From contig NGZR01000001.1 in the NCBI GenBank assembly GCA_002197995.1, positions 2,480,001-2,544,000 on the forward strand: DNA of 64,000 nt, in the 5' to 3' direction. The stretch's first letter is position 1; the number at the start of each line of letters is the position of its first letter. Both the position numbers and the translations under genes were made by a program. This document shows positions 33,607-46,036 of the stretch, piece by piece. The notes below the pieces were generated by a model, which was given only the letters and a program-made list of their open reading frames with translations, made no database searches and was not told where the DNA came from. This stretch comes from Gaeumannomyces sp. JS-464 (taxonomy: Eukaryota; Ascomycota; Sordariomycetes; Magnaporthales; Magnaporthaceae).

Positions 33607-35209
33607 TCCAGAAGGCGACTCTAGGGGCCCGGACAACCTCCAACGGCAATAGCGCGCCCATCGCGACTCCCAAGGCCCGACGGCAGACAACAGGCGCCCG
33701 TAAAGAACCGACCCCAAAAAAAGAAATCGTAAACGCGCAGACCCAAACCTAGCAACCCCCACATCCCTCCATTGAGGACGTCAGACATAACACGCTCCGG
33801 GCGAGAACCTTACTCCCTCTCCGCATCCCGTGCCTCCCACTCCCCCTAACCTCCGCGTCGAACTCCACGCTGAACAAGCCGGGGTCGGCCGCGAAAGGTA
33901 GCCTGATGCCGCGACGGAACCGGGCGTTCTCACGGACGACGGCCATCAGCGCTTGCGGGTTACGAGTTTGGCGAAGAAGACCCAGCCGGAATTCGACGTT
34001 ACGGAACTCCATCACCATCCGGTCGTTACCAACCTGCTCGCCAACCTAAGGCGAGATAAAAAGGGCGCGGCGAGCGTTGGGATGGGTGGTGACAAAGTGG
34101 GCATGGCTACGTTCGAAGCACAGCAGGTTATAGATGACCGTCTCGACCGCGTGTCCGACAATGGGGCTGCAACGTCCACCGTGACCGTACCAGACAAATA
34201 CCAGGTGCAAATAGACCTGTATCAGCTCTTGGGGATTAAGGGATAAGAGTATCGTTAGTATCAAAGCAGCCAGGGAATGAAAAAACAATCACTTACAGGC
34301 GCCGACAGGCCCAGCCGCGATAAACGCAATGGTGACAACGACCATTGGATGGGCCGGGAGAGCAGGAGTTGATCTCGCCGTGCAGCCCGCCCTGGCAGAC
34401 CAGCGAAATAAAGCAGTTGCCACAAACGAAGGTGGGATTGTTACGAATCCACACAAGCTCGCGGAAAGGAACAAGCGCGAAGACCTGTCGGACCTGGGAC
34501 CGCTAAAAACGGGCTTAAGCTACCAAGGCGTGGTGGGCTTCATCGTCGTTGCGCAGCAGCCACACCTGGATTTGCGATGAAGTCGCCGGTTCCACGCCAG
34601 CGATCTGCTGGGCCAGAAAACGAGCGACCTCGGTATTTCGACGATGGGGATCGCAAGAGTCGGGGATTTTATGGAACTCGCCAGGCTGGTACTCATCCAG
34701 CCGGAAAGCGGCAAAGATGCGCTCCAGTTTAGAAGCGGACCCAGTTCCGGAGGAAGACATGATGCTAGGGAAAAAAGGGACTGTCAACAAGACGATTAGC
34801 AACGCTTGGGAACAAGCATTCTGGAGGGAGGGTAGGAACCGCACTACTCACCAGGACGAGCGAGCACAGAGAAAAAGTGCAGATGGCTGCAGTGGAAGCG
34901 TGGACGACGGAGACAAACGCGCGTAAAAAGAGGCAGAAAGGCGTGCAAGTGGGTAAGGAAGTTGTGGTTGCTGCAGAAGCGGCGCGAGGGTGAGGGGTTT
35001 CCACGCTTGGGAAAGGAAGGGGCGAGGGCACGGCGTATTCCTGCTGGCGGCCGTCCCTGACTTCTTTTCGGGTGCTTCCTTCCCTGACGGTGGCGAGCGT
35101 GGCAACATGGCGGTTGCGGTGCGCTTTCCGTTGGTGTGGGTAGGTGCGCGTTGGCGACGGCAGGCGTTGTATGGTTGGTGCCTGGCGACGTTGCCGGTGC
35201 ACCCATAGC
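33607..35209. other. Mosaic of unassigned frames, gene graveyard
   Basis: Short protein-like pieces occur on the minus strand. 34760-34515 is an 81-residue frame starting MSSSGTGSASKLERIFAAF. 34288-34046 and 34018-33749 (with RRGIRLPFAADPGLFSVEF) are others. None matches a family I can name and they do not form a spliced gene. GC-rich DNA without strong RIP. Confidence 0.35.
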
Positions 35210-35399
35210 CGCGGTGCCGAGGACGGCGCGCATTGGCACGCGCGTCTTGGTGTCGACCACGGCGAAGTACTTAGGGAAGCCGCCGATGCGCGAGGTGGAC
35301 GAAAGGACACCGATCAAGCCGGCGAACATGGTAAAGACGATGCATGAGCGGATGCCGATAGCCGCGTTCGTGGAACCGGTGGCGTGCTTCAGGATTTCA
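35210..35399 (-). pseudogene. Amino-acid/polyamine permease fragment
   Basis: The minus strand reads EILKHATGSTNAAIGIRSCI, then a hydrophobic TM segment with LIGVLSSTSR, and then PKYFAVVDTKTRVPMRAVLG. The order and wording match the middle of fungal GABA/choline-type APC permeases (ATGS-A.. and SKYFAxVDxKTxVPxRA). Only about 63 residues remain. The usual segment between the two motifs is shortened, with part of the TWAFARDGG region missing, and no flanking TM segments are found. Non-functional remnant. Confidence 0.65.
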
Positions 35400-35402
35400 G
35401 CG

Positions 35403-35862
35403 AAAGGTCATGACGAAGTAACCTTAAGTCAAACCCATTACGCAGCCAGCGCTCCGAGTCTGGGCCGGCCATGTTGTCGACGACGGGCACGACGAGGACC
35501 TGGAGTCGAGACTGGAATTCGGCGGAGAAGTCGCCGTCGTTGGCCAAGTGGAGAGCCGTCGTAACTGACAGGGTGGCGCCGCCGCCCATGGCGATGCGGG
35601 ACCGGCCTAGGTCGAGGCGCGGTACGCCGCCGTCGGGCGATAAAATCCAGCGTACCGCGTCGACGCAGTCCTTAATGGCGGCCGGGTACTTGTGCTCGGG
35701 CGCAAGGCGGTAGCCGACAGTGCAGACGACACATCGGGCCTCTGGGCGAGGGTGCAGGCAAGTGCAGAGCAAGGCGAAGCGAGTTAGTAAGGCATGCAGT
35801 ACCATAATGGTGGTACCTCTCCCTTTCGGACGCGGGTTGCTGGTGTCGCGACGGGTCTGCAC
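35403..35862 (-). pseudogene. Alpha/beta-hydrolase fold-3 fragment lacking the catalytic Ser
   Basis: VGYRLAPEHKYPAAIKDCVD, then VRWILSPDGG and SVTTALHLANDGDFSAEFQS identify the hormone-sensitive-lipase-like (fold-3) family. Where family members have a G-x-S-A-G nucleophile elbow, this reads AMGGGATLS: the Ser-Ala pair is missing without loss of frame. The upstream HGG oxyanion motif and the downstream Asp/His parts are absent. The frame runs on directly into the permease remnant, so two gene pieces have been joined. This is a pseudogene. Confidence 0.6.
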
Positions 35863-36893
35863 GACGGAGGGACGACGAGTCGGGATGGGGGGCGGCGGGC
35901 TCAGTCGCGGCGATGGTATCGCTAGGGGTCAGAGGGGTGGTGCGGGCCGTCGGGGTCCCGGGCTTGGGGGTGGCGCGCAGGGTTGGTATCTGAGAGCCTC
36001 TCAACGGAACGACAGAGTGGTTCAGTTTTCCAGCTGGTGCCTCACCGCCGACTGTTGACGCCGTCGGCATCAAGCTACGGCCCCGCCTTAGCGTGGAATC
36101 GCAAATCCCTGCCTGGCGGCCCACAACGTGCCGGTCATGGTGATGGCGATGTTGGAAGGATTCAGGTCGTTGTGGGACAAGGTGCTATGCGTACACGTGG
36201 CTGGAAACCTTCAATATAGATCGTGAATGTTATCGTGGAGTTTGCACTAAGGGAAGCCGCGTTTCTTTTCGGCCCGCATATCCCGCCCCTTCCGCCTTCG
36301 GCCGCTTCCCCAAGGCTAGCTGGAACCCAAAAATCACGGTGTGCCGTTGGTTACGGCAAGTCGACGGAATTAGGTTGAGCCGGGCGCAAGCCAAGCTTCG
36401 ACAGGTGTCTGGGCATGAGTTCGCCGAGTTACCGCAGGAGGCATGTGGGTGAGTGAGTGAGTGAGTATATTTAACGTCAGCTAATCGGGATCTACCAGTC
36501 CCTGCCTCCCAGGGGGCATATGACGTGCTAGCGCTACCTAAGCTATATACACCAGGCTGTAGTGCTGCTATTACGGCGGCTAGCAAATTAAACCCGAAGG
36601 CACACGGAGGTCGGGCCGTATTCCGGCGCTCCTTGTTAGTGAGCGGGCAATCGGCAAAAGGGCGTATAGAACGCCGGGGCGTTGTAAGCGCAGCGGTGGT
36701 AGTAGTGCGTTCGGCCGGCGGGTGTGCTGGGAAAGGGGGCGAGGCCAGGCGGGGGGTCCTTGGGACCACCCCTGGGTCCGGCCGGGGTTGCGGGGAACCA
36801 ACGGGCCTACTGTTAATCCGGGCGGTACAAAGGAAAGGTGTAAATTCTAAAGGAAAAAGAAATAGGTAATGTGCGGGCTGTTATGCTTTATTA
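35863..36893. other. Border between GC-rich gene graveyard and AT-rich RIP island
   Basis: No gene is recognised. Four or five GTGA units lie near 36448-36466. From about 36850 the base composition falls abruptly to AT-rich, and stop codons appear in all frames. The LINE 3' untranslated end may reach into this stretch. Confidence 0.45.
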
Positions 36894-37372
36894 TTATCGT
36901 CCGGCGATAATAAAATAGTTAGTGGCTTTAATAAACGAGGCAAAAAGGAGGGGCTTTTGTAGTAGCCGTTTTTAATACCCGGGCCTGTCGAAGGTCGGGG
37001 CGGGGTCCGCCACAAGCCATTTGTTTTCTTTTGCTTTAGCTAGTTTGCAAAATACAGGGTGGGAAAGGGATTTATTTTTCCCATAACGGTACGGGTTATC
37101 GTTTTCGTGCTTAAACTTTCAGTGGTACCAGTCGAAATCCCCGTGGCCTATACGTGCGGCTATTAGCCGTTGTAGTACTTTCCGGTGCAGTTGTAAAACG
37201 TCGGGTAAGCGTTATGGTATCGGCGAAAGGCTTATAGCTTTATATCGTTCCGGGAGGTTACTTTCGAACCAAACGTTCCAGGCGTCCCGGGCTATCTTCC
37301 GGGCTAAAGCTTTAACGCCGGCCATTGTTGGTTTAGCATATTAGGGTACCGGGAGGGCCGTGCTAAGCTTTG
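36894..37372 (-). mobile_element. Tad-like LINE, C-terminal part (piece 1 of 2), RIP-mutated
   Basis: The minus strand from 37372 reads, in one frame with RIP-type stops, KALARKIARDAWNVWFESNL, later VLQRLIAARIGHGDFDWYH and KENKWLVADPAPTFDRPGY, ending at 36894. This is the region after the RNase H domain of fungal non-LTR retrotransposons. It continues in the same frame from the RNase H piece at 52964-54220 once the gypsy insertion and one copy of its 5-bp duplication are taken out. Confidence 0.75.
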
Positions 37373-37821
37373 TGTTACGACCAGCATGCAAGCCCCCAGG
37401 ACAGCAGGGCAAGAGGGGGCCCCGAAGTGGTGCCTCCGCCCCGCCTGGGTCACGTAAGGTTACGTAAACCAGGAGGGATTTGTGGATTTGTAACAAAGCA
37501 ACAAATTTAAAATGGGATTTGTGGATTTATAACAAAGCAACAAATTTAAAAAGGATTTGTGGATTTGTAATAAAGCCACAAATCCAACCCAATACTAGGC
37601 AAAAGCAACGTGTATATAAAAGATAGGTTTCCTATTATTTTAAATAGCTTTAACTAAGGCTTCGGCATTAGTTAATTTAAGTTGCTTTAAGTATTTTTTT
37701 AAAGTAATAGTAAATTTAAATTGTCCTTTAAATTACGTGTTTTTTTATTAACCAAACCAGCGATATTATCCAGTTTACTTTTAAAGCGCTTTATTTTAAA
37801 AGCAAACCTTTAATTGTAACA
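37373..37821 (+). repeat. 5' LTR of gypsy element 1
   Basis: 449 bp bounded by TGTTAC...GTAACA inverted ends. It contains three tandem units of about 39 bp (GGATTTGTGGATTTGTAA...ACAAATYY), each able to fold as a hairpin, at roughly 37475-37585. A TATATAAA box lies near 37613. The preceding five bases, CTTTG, recur after the 3' LTR. Confidence 0.88.
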
Positions 37822-37871
37822 TTTTAATTAATTTTGTTTAACGCTTTACCGAAAAACCGGACAGTGTAGCT

Positions 37872-38564
37872 ATAGCGAGCAGCAGTAAAAAGCTTAAAAA
37901 GAAAAAAATTTACGGTTTTTACTTTTAATAGTGTTAAATACGACTTTAACGAAGCAATTAATACGGTTAGCCTTTTTAAACTTATAACGAGCGAAATCGC
38001 TAAAAGCTAAACCGAGGTAAAGCAATTTATTACGAAATTGGTGGCTTTCGAAGCACTTATCGCAATTCGAACGTACAAGTTCCCGTTTTCAGATTTTTAC
38101 AAAAAGGAAAACGGTAAATTTAAAACATTTTTTACCGAATGCAAAAGTTATTTTAAATTTTATAAACGACAATTTGTAAATAAAAAATAAAAGGTTGCTT
38201 ACGTTATTACTAAGCTGGACGGCAAAATAAAAAAGTGGTTTTAACCGATTTGAAAAGATTATTTTAAAAAATATAAAAATAGTTAAAAAATTACCAAACT
38301 TATTTTCGCTAATTTCGAAACCTTCGGGGAAAAAGTTAAAAAAGTGTTCGGAATAATCGACGAAACCCGAATCGCAAAAAGAGATTTGTTAGCCTTTAAA
38401 TAGCGAAAGTTTGCAGCCAAATACGTAGCGGATTTTTAACGAATTAGCATTAAGCTTAATTAAAATAACGCTATATTAATATTGCACTTTTACAACGGAT
38501 TACGCGAAAACGTAAAAAATAAATTTGTAAAGCAAAATCGCCTAAAGTTTTTTACGGATTATTA
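37872..38564 (+). pseudogene. gypsy gag, copy 1, RIP-mutated 5' part
   Basis: The start codon is now ATA (RIP of ATG), followed by ASSSKK in frame. The frame then runs with many TAA/TAG stops through the capsid-like segment (RTYKFPFSDFYKKENGKFK, TECKSYFKFYK) to the copia insertion point at 38565, continuing after 44090. Comparison with the less damaged copy at 62548 confirms the frame. Confidence 0.75.
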
Positions 38565-38719
38565 TGTTAAAAGTGGCCTGGAATCACGTGGGTGGCAACT
38601 GGTGCTTTACAGCTTTAAGCCTATGCATTAGCCCTAGTATTTTGGCCTGCGCGCGCCTTAGCCCGCGATAAAGTAGCCTAATAACCAATCACTTGGGTGC
38701 CTGTCGTCGCGCACCTCCA
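38565..38719 (+). repeat. 5' LTR of the copia element
   Basis: 155 bp, TG...CA ends (TGTTAAAAG to CACCTCCA). The sequence after it, GGTTATAAGC, matches a primer site for the anticodon-loop half of initiator tRNA-Met (GGTTATGAGC before RIP), as used by several copia-type elements. Confidence 0.8.
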
Positions 38720-39159
38720 TTAGGTTATAAGCCCTCGCCCACCGTTAACGATATCTTTGCCTAATTGGGAAAGATTAACGGTGCACGAGTTGTTTCCCGT
38801 TGCTTGCGTTCTCCCGCCGTGGATTACAGGCGAGGCGCAGCATTAGAAAACCGTTAAACGACAATTAACAAAGCCGCGTTCGGCGCCGATTAGCAACCAT
38901 AACAAAGCAACAATAATAACCCTTTTAGCGCTTAAAAGCACCATTTCCTTGCAATTAACGCCTTTGTACGCGTTAAAAGTGCTAACAAAGTCGCCGAAAT
39001 GGCAAAATACCGCGAAGTCGCAGTAAAAATCCCGGACCTGCTAGGGCCTTTTAACCTGGAAATATAAAAGCGCACCATCCGGGTGCACCTAACCGCTTCC
39101 GCAACATTTCCTTTATATTTCTAACCTTCCGGCCAAACCGGCTAAAGCGGAGGACGACG

Positions 39160-42100
39160 AAGCTGTACAGTTATGGGCTTTTAAAAGGACATTAATATGG
39201 TACTGCATCCGTAACAATATCGAAAAGGTAACCACGGATTTTGGAAAAAGCCGGCTGGGACCGCTTTAAAAACGACGAGGATTAAAACCCAAAAGCTTTT
39301 TGGGATAAAGTAGTTAGCATTATTAAAATTACCGCTAACGGCCGTTTCGACGCCTTAATTAACGAACACTATACAATTTCGGTAAAAAAGTTCGACGGTA
39401 ACGTTAAAAAGTATACGGACCGCTGGTTACAAGTAAAGCAGGCTTTAAACCAGGCTAACATTAACATTTCGGATCGGATGCTTATAAAAAGCCTCGTTAA
39501 CGGGCTTAGCGCTACTTACCCTTTTGCGGTAGCTATAGCTTTAGGGAGTTGTAAAGGCGAGCGCCGCACTCCCGTTAACTTTATTTCGAAAGTGCTCGAA
39601 AACACGGCGGTTATAAAAGCCTCGGAGTTAAAAGCCATAGCTAACACTAACAAAAAGCCGGAAAAACTTTAAAAGCTAAGGGAAGAGCTAAAGCCCTGTA
39701 GCAAAAAGGGTTGCACTATCGTTTCGCGTGCTTCCCATTATGATAGGTGCGGTAAGCATTACAAAGGCGGCGACGACAATTGCTGGCTTTTGCACTTTAA
39801 ACTCGAGGAGGCCTGGAAGGCCAAATATCCGGAGCGGCGCTTCCAGCGAGGCAACAAGGCAGCTAACGAGGCTACAGCCAACCCGAAAGCTGCCGATTAT
39901 ACTGGTGGTATGCCGGTTAATCGGGGCAGTGCCAGCCAATACAACATGGCCAATACCGCTTTAAGCAATATTAACAATGCCTGTAACGCTGTAATAATCG
40001 ACTTCGGCTCGTTTAAGCACCACTTTAACGATCGCAAATGGTTCACCTCGTTAAAAAAGCGCGAGGTCTTTTACAACGCTACCACGGCTAACGGCGTCGC
40101 CTAAGTTTCCGTTAAAAAGGGCACCGTTAAAATGCATTAGCGTAACAAGGCAAGCGTTATTACAATTACTTTGCAAGCAATTTTTACGCTTAAATCCCTT
40201 TTTAACCTTTTTAGCTTTGGCTAAATGCGTAAAGCAGGCTTAAAAAACGATTAAACCGATTATTTCGTAACGCCCGACGATAAGTGGTTAAGCAGCTACC
40301 AAATTAATAATAACGTATTAATTGCTAACGTTAACGTGCCCGCAAACGCGCCCCCGGGCCCTATAGCCTTAAGCAACGCATTTAACGGAAAAAACCGACC
40401 GACGAAAGCTAACGCACCGACCACGATAAAACGCCTAGTGTTTTACGTAATAATGCATTGGCGTTTAATGCATATTAACAAAAAAGCGGTAATAACGGCT
40501 TGCCGCGTTGCAAGCATTAAAGTTAGTTATTTTAAAGCATTAAAACATACTTGTAACGGTTGTTTGGAAAGCAAAGCGACGCAAATTATTAGCAATTGTT
40601 ATTTCCACCGCATTACCCGCTTTTTAAGCCGTATTTATATGAACATATTAACTATTTCGCTTACTTTATACAGCGAATATAATTACGCCGTTTACATTGT
40701 TAATAAGGCAATTACTTTTAACTGGGTGATTTTTGCAATTAGCAAAGCTAATACGGAAATTTTTACGAAGGTTTATAACTGGATTAACTATATTAAATTC
40801 CAATTAAGCATTAAAATATAAGCAATTTATACGAACGGTAGCACGGAATTTAACCCGGAAAAGCTAAAAGCTTATTGCACTGTTTAAAGTAAAACTTGCG
40901 AAATTAGCCCGGCGCGATGCCTGGAAATAAACAGCATCGTTAAGCGTGCTAACCGTATTATATTTAACGCGGCTCGCACCGGGATTAACGCTAATAGCTT
41001 GTATAAAAAGTATTAGGTATATGCTTTACAAGCGGCGAGGAGGGTGCTAAACTATACCCCAAATATAGCTTTTAACGGCAAAAAAAGCCCGCACGAAGCG
41101 TAAGCAAAAGCAATTAGCCGTAACGAAAAGTATTACTAACCACTAATCCGTACTTTCCGCATTTAAAACGCGGTTGCCTAAGTGCTAATTAAAAACGGCA
41201 AATAGGCTAAAGCCGACAAAATAGCCCCTAAAGCAATAAAAAGCCGGCTTATAGGCTGGGAAGGCCTTTATAACGAAATCCTGCTAATTAAACTAAACGG
41301 TATTAACAAGGTTTTCCGTTGCCGTAACGCACTAATTAACGAGGGCGCTAATAAACGCCGGAAATCGCCCTATAACTTTGTTAAAAAGGCGATTACCATT
41401 AACGAGGTTAACGAAACCGTTGTTAAAAACCTTTACTTTACAATAGGCATTTAGGTTTACAATATTAGCCTAACTATTAATTCCATCGATAGTAACGATA
41501 GTAACACCGGTGCAACTGGCGATATTGCCGGCCCCGGAGGTAAAAACGATTTATCGTTTGCGGAAAAAACCGAGGAAACCGGAACGAAGGACGAGGAGCC
41601 TGCCGCTGCAAAGCCTAAAAAGCCCAAAAAGCCCGCCGGCCCGGGCATACCAACACCCGAGGGAACTTCCGAGCTTGGTAATAAAGCGGTTACGGTGCCC
41701 GCAGCGCTTAAAAAAAGGACCTGCAAAAAGCGGCCGTTGCCCCCGCCGAATAACCGGCAATTAAAAAAGCGCCTAACGGCTTTTAAGCATTACGAAATCC
41801 TAATACCAAAAACCTATAAAAAGAGGGAGCCCGCGGAGGCATTTACAACGGTTCGCTTCGAGCTTAAAAATATTAAAAAAGTGGCGGAAAAGGATCCGGG
41901 TAACACTAAAAGCGCCGGAAACGACGAAAGCTTTTACAGCTTTAATACGAATACCGAAGCTACTGAAAAAACTGCCCGAAAAACGGGCTTTGCACTTGTT
42001 AACGTTATGTACCCGGATAACGATATCGTTTTGCTTTAAAAAATTAGCGGCTTTAAAATCCCCAACCTCGCGCTTTTTAACGTCGCTACGGCGCCGGGAA

Positions 42101-43860
42101 CACCGTATATTCCGGCTTATTACTACGACGCGGTAAAGCACGAGGCCGAGTACGGGCGATATTATAAGCCAGCAATGCAAAAGCAAATTAACACGTTGCT
42201 CGAAAAAAGCACGTGGGTGCTAAAAAAATTGCCCCCGGGCGCTAAAGCATTGCCGGGCAAATGGGTATACGTGCTTAAGCTAACGCTTAACGGTGCTTTT
42301 AAAAAGATTAAAACGCGTTGGGTCGTTTGCGGCAATTACGACGATATTCCGGGCGAGGATAAGGTTGCAACGTACGCGGCAATCGCCTATGCAGCGTTTA
42401 CGAAGGTGTTTTTTATGCTTATGGCCGTTAACGATTTTAAATGCCGCTAATTCGATTTCGTAGCTGCCTATTTCGGCGTTATCGTACTTAACAACGTTAT
42501 GGTATACGTACAGCAATTTTAAAGCATTTCGGTTAGGTAAAAAAGCTACTATTGCCGATTAAAAAAAGCATTTTACGGCTTTCGCAAATCGCTTTTGTGG
42601 TGGTATTAAACGATCACTTCGAAGCTCGAGGCATTTGGCTTTAGGCCGATTTATTAAAACGTTTGCTTTTATTGTTGGAAGTGTAAGGCGGCCGCAAAGC
42701 TGCTTGCAAAAGAGGGAAATGGCTTTGTATTGTTTGTGTTTTTAAAAAAAGGTAATAATCCGGTAGGTAACGCTTTCGTAAGTAAAGTAAGGCACCGGCG
42801 CACGGGCTAACTCCTTACATTTACCGTAAAAAGGAAACGGGCGCCATGCTATTACTTTACGTGGACGATTTCCAAATTGCCGCCCGTACGGTTACGGAAA
42901 TTAAAGCCATTGCTACCGAGGTGGGTAGCCGGTTCGAAATAACCGCTTTGGGTGATATAAAAACGTTCTTCGGCATGTAGGTTGTAAAAAATCGCTAGCG
43001 GAAGATTGTAAGCCTTTACTAACGCGATTATACTAATAAAATCATTACCAAATACGAACGGGAGGACTTTAAAACAGTGAAAACGCCCTGGCCTTTTGGC
43101 TTTGTAATGCCGATTATTTGGGACCCTTTCCCACATTAGGAGGTTTTGCGCTACCAATCGGAAATAGCGAGTATTAGCTACCTCGCTGGCATTACTCGCC
43201 CTAATATTACGTATACCGTAAGGAAGTTGCAAAAGGTTAACGCCAATCCCGGCAACGAGCATTTGGCACTGCTAAAGCACTTTTAGCGCTACATTATTAG
43301 CATTAAGGGGCTCGCGCTTACCTTTGGTGGGCCTACCTACAGCGCCGAGGCGATAGGCTTAAAAGCTTATAAAAACGCCTCGTTCGCCAACTGCTTCCGT
43401 ACGAGGGCATTTACAAGCGGCGTAATCGTTATGCTAGCGGGTGGTCCTGTTTACTAGCAATTAAAAAAGCAGACTTTTGTAACGACGTTAACGACGAAGG
43501 CGGAGTTCGTTAACCTCCTGCTAACGGGCCGGGCTTTGCTTTGGATTAAGGGCATTTTAAAGGAAACTGGATACCTTTAGCGAGAGACTCTCGTGGTGCA
43601 CACGGACAGCGCTAACGCTTAAACGACGGTGCTAAACCCGTTAAAATTAGCCCGCACCCGCATAATCGACCTTTGCTACAAGTGGGTAATTAATGCTGTA
43701 AAGCGTTAACTTTTCACCTTTAAGCTCGTTAGCACGGCTAACATAAAGGCGGACGGTTTTACGAAGGGCTTAACGGCGGAAGGACAAGCGAGGTTTGTTA
43801 TTTAGCTGGAAATGCAGCAAATGCCGCAGTAAACGGCTTATAGGAGTACCAGGGAAACAC
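39160..43860 (+). pseudogene. copia gag-pol polyprotein, RIP-mutated
   Basis: Order of domains: gag with YTDRWLQVKQ-like and LVNGLSATYPFAVAIAL segments and a CCHC-type knuckle (DRCGKHYKGGDDNC, about 39748-39784); protease start IIDFGSFKHHF (Asp then Gly, with Ser now Phe or changed); pre-integrase zinc site HWRLMHINKKAV...CNGCLESKAT (40454-40578); integrase; reverse transcriptase of the copia (RVT_2) type with STWVLKKLPPGAKALPGKWV and KTRWVVCGNYD (42210-42350); and RNase H ending near an ADGFTKGL-like motif (43751-43774). Many in-frame stops; inactive. Confidence 0.8.
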
Positions 43861-43934
43861 TACGGATCTGGAGGATTACTACGTAAATGCGGGCTCGTAA
43901 TACTTTTAAAGCCGTTGCATAGCCTACGGGGGGG

Positions 43935-44090
43935 TGTTAAAGGTGGCTTGAAATTACGTGGGTGGCAACTGGTGCTTTACAGCTTTAAGCTTATGCATTG
44001 GCCCTAGTATTTTGGCTTGCGCGCGTTTTAACCCGCGATAAAGTAGCTTAGTAACCAATTACTTTGGGTGCTTATCGTCGCGCACCTTTA
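43935..44090 (+). repeat. 3' LTR of the copia element
   Basis: 156 bp. It differs from the 5' LTR almost only by C/T and G/A changes (for example CACCTCCA to CACCTTTA), as RIP predicts. Confidence 0.82.
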
Positions 44091-44188
44091 TTAAATTACG
44101 TTAAAAACGCGGTTCGTATTAGCGATTAATTATATAAACGATAATAAAAAAAAATATAGTTTTAAAAATGTATAAAATAATAAAGTTA

Positions 44189-46036
44189 ACGTGGTTTACA
44201 AGTAAGTGGATTAAATAAGCGAGTGCATTACCGATACGCGTTTACGCGTTAATTAAACTTTATTTACGAATATTTCCACAATAAATAATAGCGAATATAA
44301 GCGACGAAAGCAAAATTATCCTAGCCTTTTAAACTATTAATTCGAATGTAAAGTTAAACGTCCGGAATGCCGCTAAAATTTACGCGGTTAACTATTTTAC
44401 TTTCGCCCGGCGTAAAGGCGGCCAACCTGCTCGACGCGACAGCATGCCCAAATTACGAAAATTAACGGAATTCGAAAAAAAAGCGCTTGTTAAATATATA
44501 TTCGAACTGGATTCGCGAACATTCCTTCCCTAGCTTTTTGGTGTTAAAGATATGGCCAACCGATTGCTCGCCGAACGCGACGCGGGCGCCGTCGGTAAAA
44601 ACTGGGTTGCGAACTTCGTTAAACGCCGCGTTTACGCGCTAAATTCGAAAGTACGATTACTAAAAGGCCAAATGCGAAAATCCTAAGCTCGTTTTTGCGT
44701 AGTTCGACTTTGTACGGAACATTATAGCTAAATATGGCATTTTAAATAACGATATTTATAATTTCGACGAAACCGGCTTTTTTATAGGCATAATCGCCGC
44801 CGTTATAGTTATTATAACGTTAAAAGGCCGTAATAAAGCAAAGTTGGTTTAACTTAGCAATTAAAAATGGGTTATAATTATTTAAAAGGTTAATTATTGC
44901 GGTTAAACGATTTTTTTTTATTATCGTTAAAAAGCAATACTATTTAGCTAATTGGTATTTGGAAACCGACTTTTTACGCGATTAGGTTATTTTAACGAGT
45001 TTTAACGGGTAAACTACGAACGAGCTCGGTTTAAAATGGATTTAGCATTTTAATAAACATATAATATCGCGTATAAAAGGCCTTTATCGTTTGTTAATGC
45101 TGGACGGATACGAAAGCTATTATTCGACGGATTTCGAGTTTTATTATTAAAATATAATATCGTTACGCTTTGCATGCTTTCGCATTCGTTTTATTTTTTT
45201 TAACCGTTTAATGTTAAATGTTTTAGCCTGTTAAAAAAACGTACGGTTAATAAATTGAAAACTTAATAAAGTTATACGTTAATTACGTAATTAAAATCAA
45301 GTTTTTTTCGGCGTTTAAAACGGCATTTTTGCTTTTATAACCGAAGGAAACATTTAAAAAGGCTTTTTAAAAGCTGGTTTTGCTTTTTTCGATTCGGATT
45401 TGGTTTTGGAAAAGCTAAATGTAAAGCTACGAATTTTAACTTTTTCGAGGGAGCTTTTAAACGACGCCGAACTTTGGATTTTTAAAACGCTTTAAACAGT
45501 TAAAAATTTAACTTCGCAATCCGAATATATTAAAACTCGGATTTTTAATTACCGAAATAGCTTTTTGTTATTTATGCTATTAATTGTAAATTAATTAACG
45601 AAAAAAGTTAAAGCAATTATGCATCGGGTAACCTTTTGGAAGAAAAGTGCTTTAAATTACGAAAGGCGAATAAAGCATTAAGCAAACGCCGGAGGGTTAA
45701 AAAAACACGTGTCCGATAAAAAGGGTTACATATTATTAAAAAAATACGAAATGTTTTGGATTAACAAAAGCTAAATAGGCAGTTATAGCAAAAAATGCGC
45801 GATTATAAAGGTTAAAAAAGGAAGGCGACGACGATTTGTCGGCGATATAGCACTTGCGGCAAAACCGGACATAATGCGCGCATTTGTTAAGAAAAAGTAA
45901 AAACGTTTAATATATATAATTCCGAATAGTTTAAATGGATTTTTAGCGTTATTGGGTTGGCATGCGCGTCGATTAACCGACGGTCGGGTGTCGGTAATTC
46001 ACTCGTTTATTTAATCCACTTACTTGTAAACCACGT
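44189..46036 (+). mobile_element. Fot/pogo DNA transposon, copy 1 (transposase on +)
   Basis: 1848 bp with inverted ends ACGTGGTTTACAAGTAAG and its complement, each next to TA, the target of this superfamily. The transposase relic runs from the ATG at 44444 (MPKLRKLTEFEKKALVKYIF) through the HTH end (AGAVGKNWVANFVKRR) and the DDE start (YNFDETGFFIG) to a CCHC knuckle (CGKTGHNARIC) near the end, with many stops. Left flank equals gypsy position 55498 and right flank equals 56641, so about 1.14 kb of the host element is missing here. Confidence 0.88.

Larger units (their letters stand above)
38565..44090 (+). mobile_element. Ty1/copia retrotransposon inserted in gypsy gag
   Basis: 5.5 kb with 155/156-bp LTRs (38565-38719, 43935-44090). 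A run of seven G (43928-43934) is the polypurine tract. The insertion interrupts gypsy copy 1 at the point matching about 55404 in copy 2. The interior is more GC-rich and less stop-ridden than its host, so it seems younger. Because of RIP the target duplication cannot be read with certainty. Confidence 0.85.

Noticed and set aside
37475..37585. CRISPR-like repeat array in the LTRs
   Set aside because: Units are adjacent without unique spacers, vary in sequence and recur in every LTR. They are tandem repeats in a eukaryotic retroelement.
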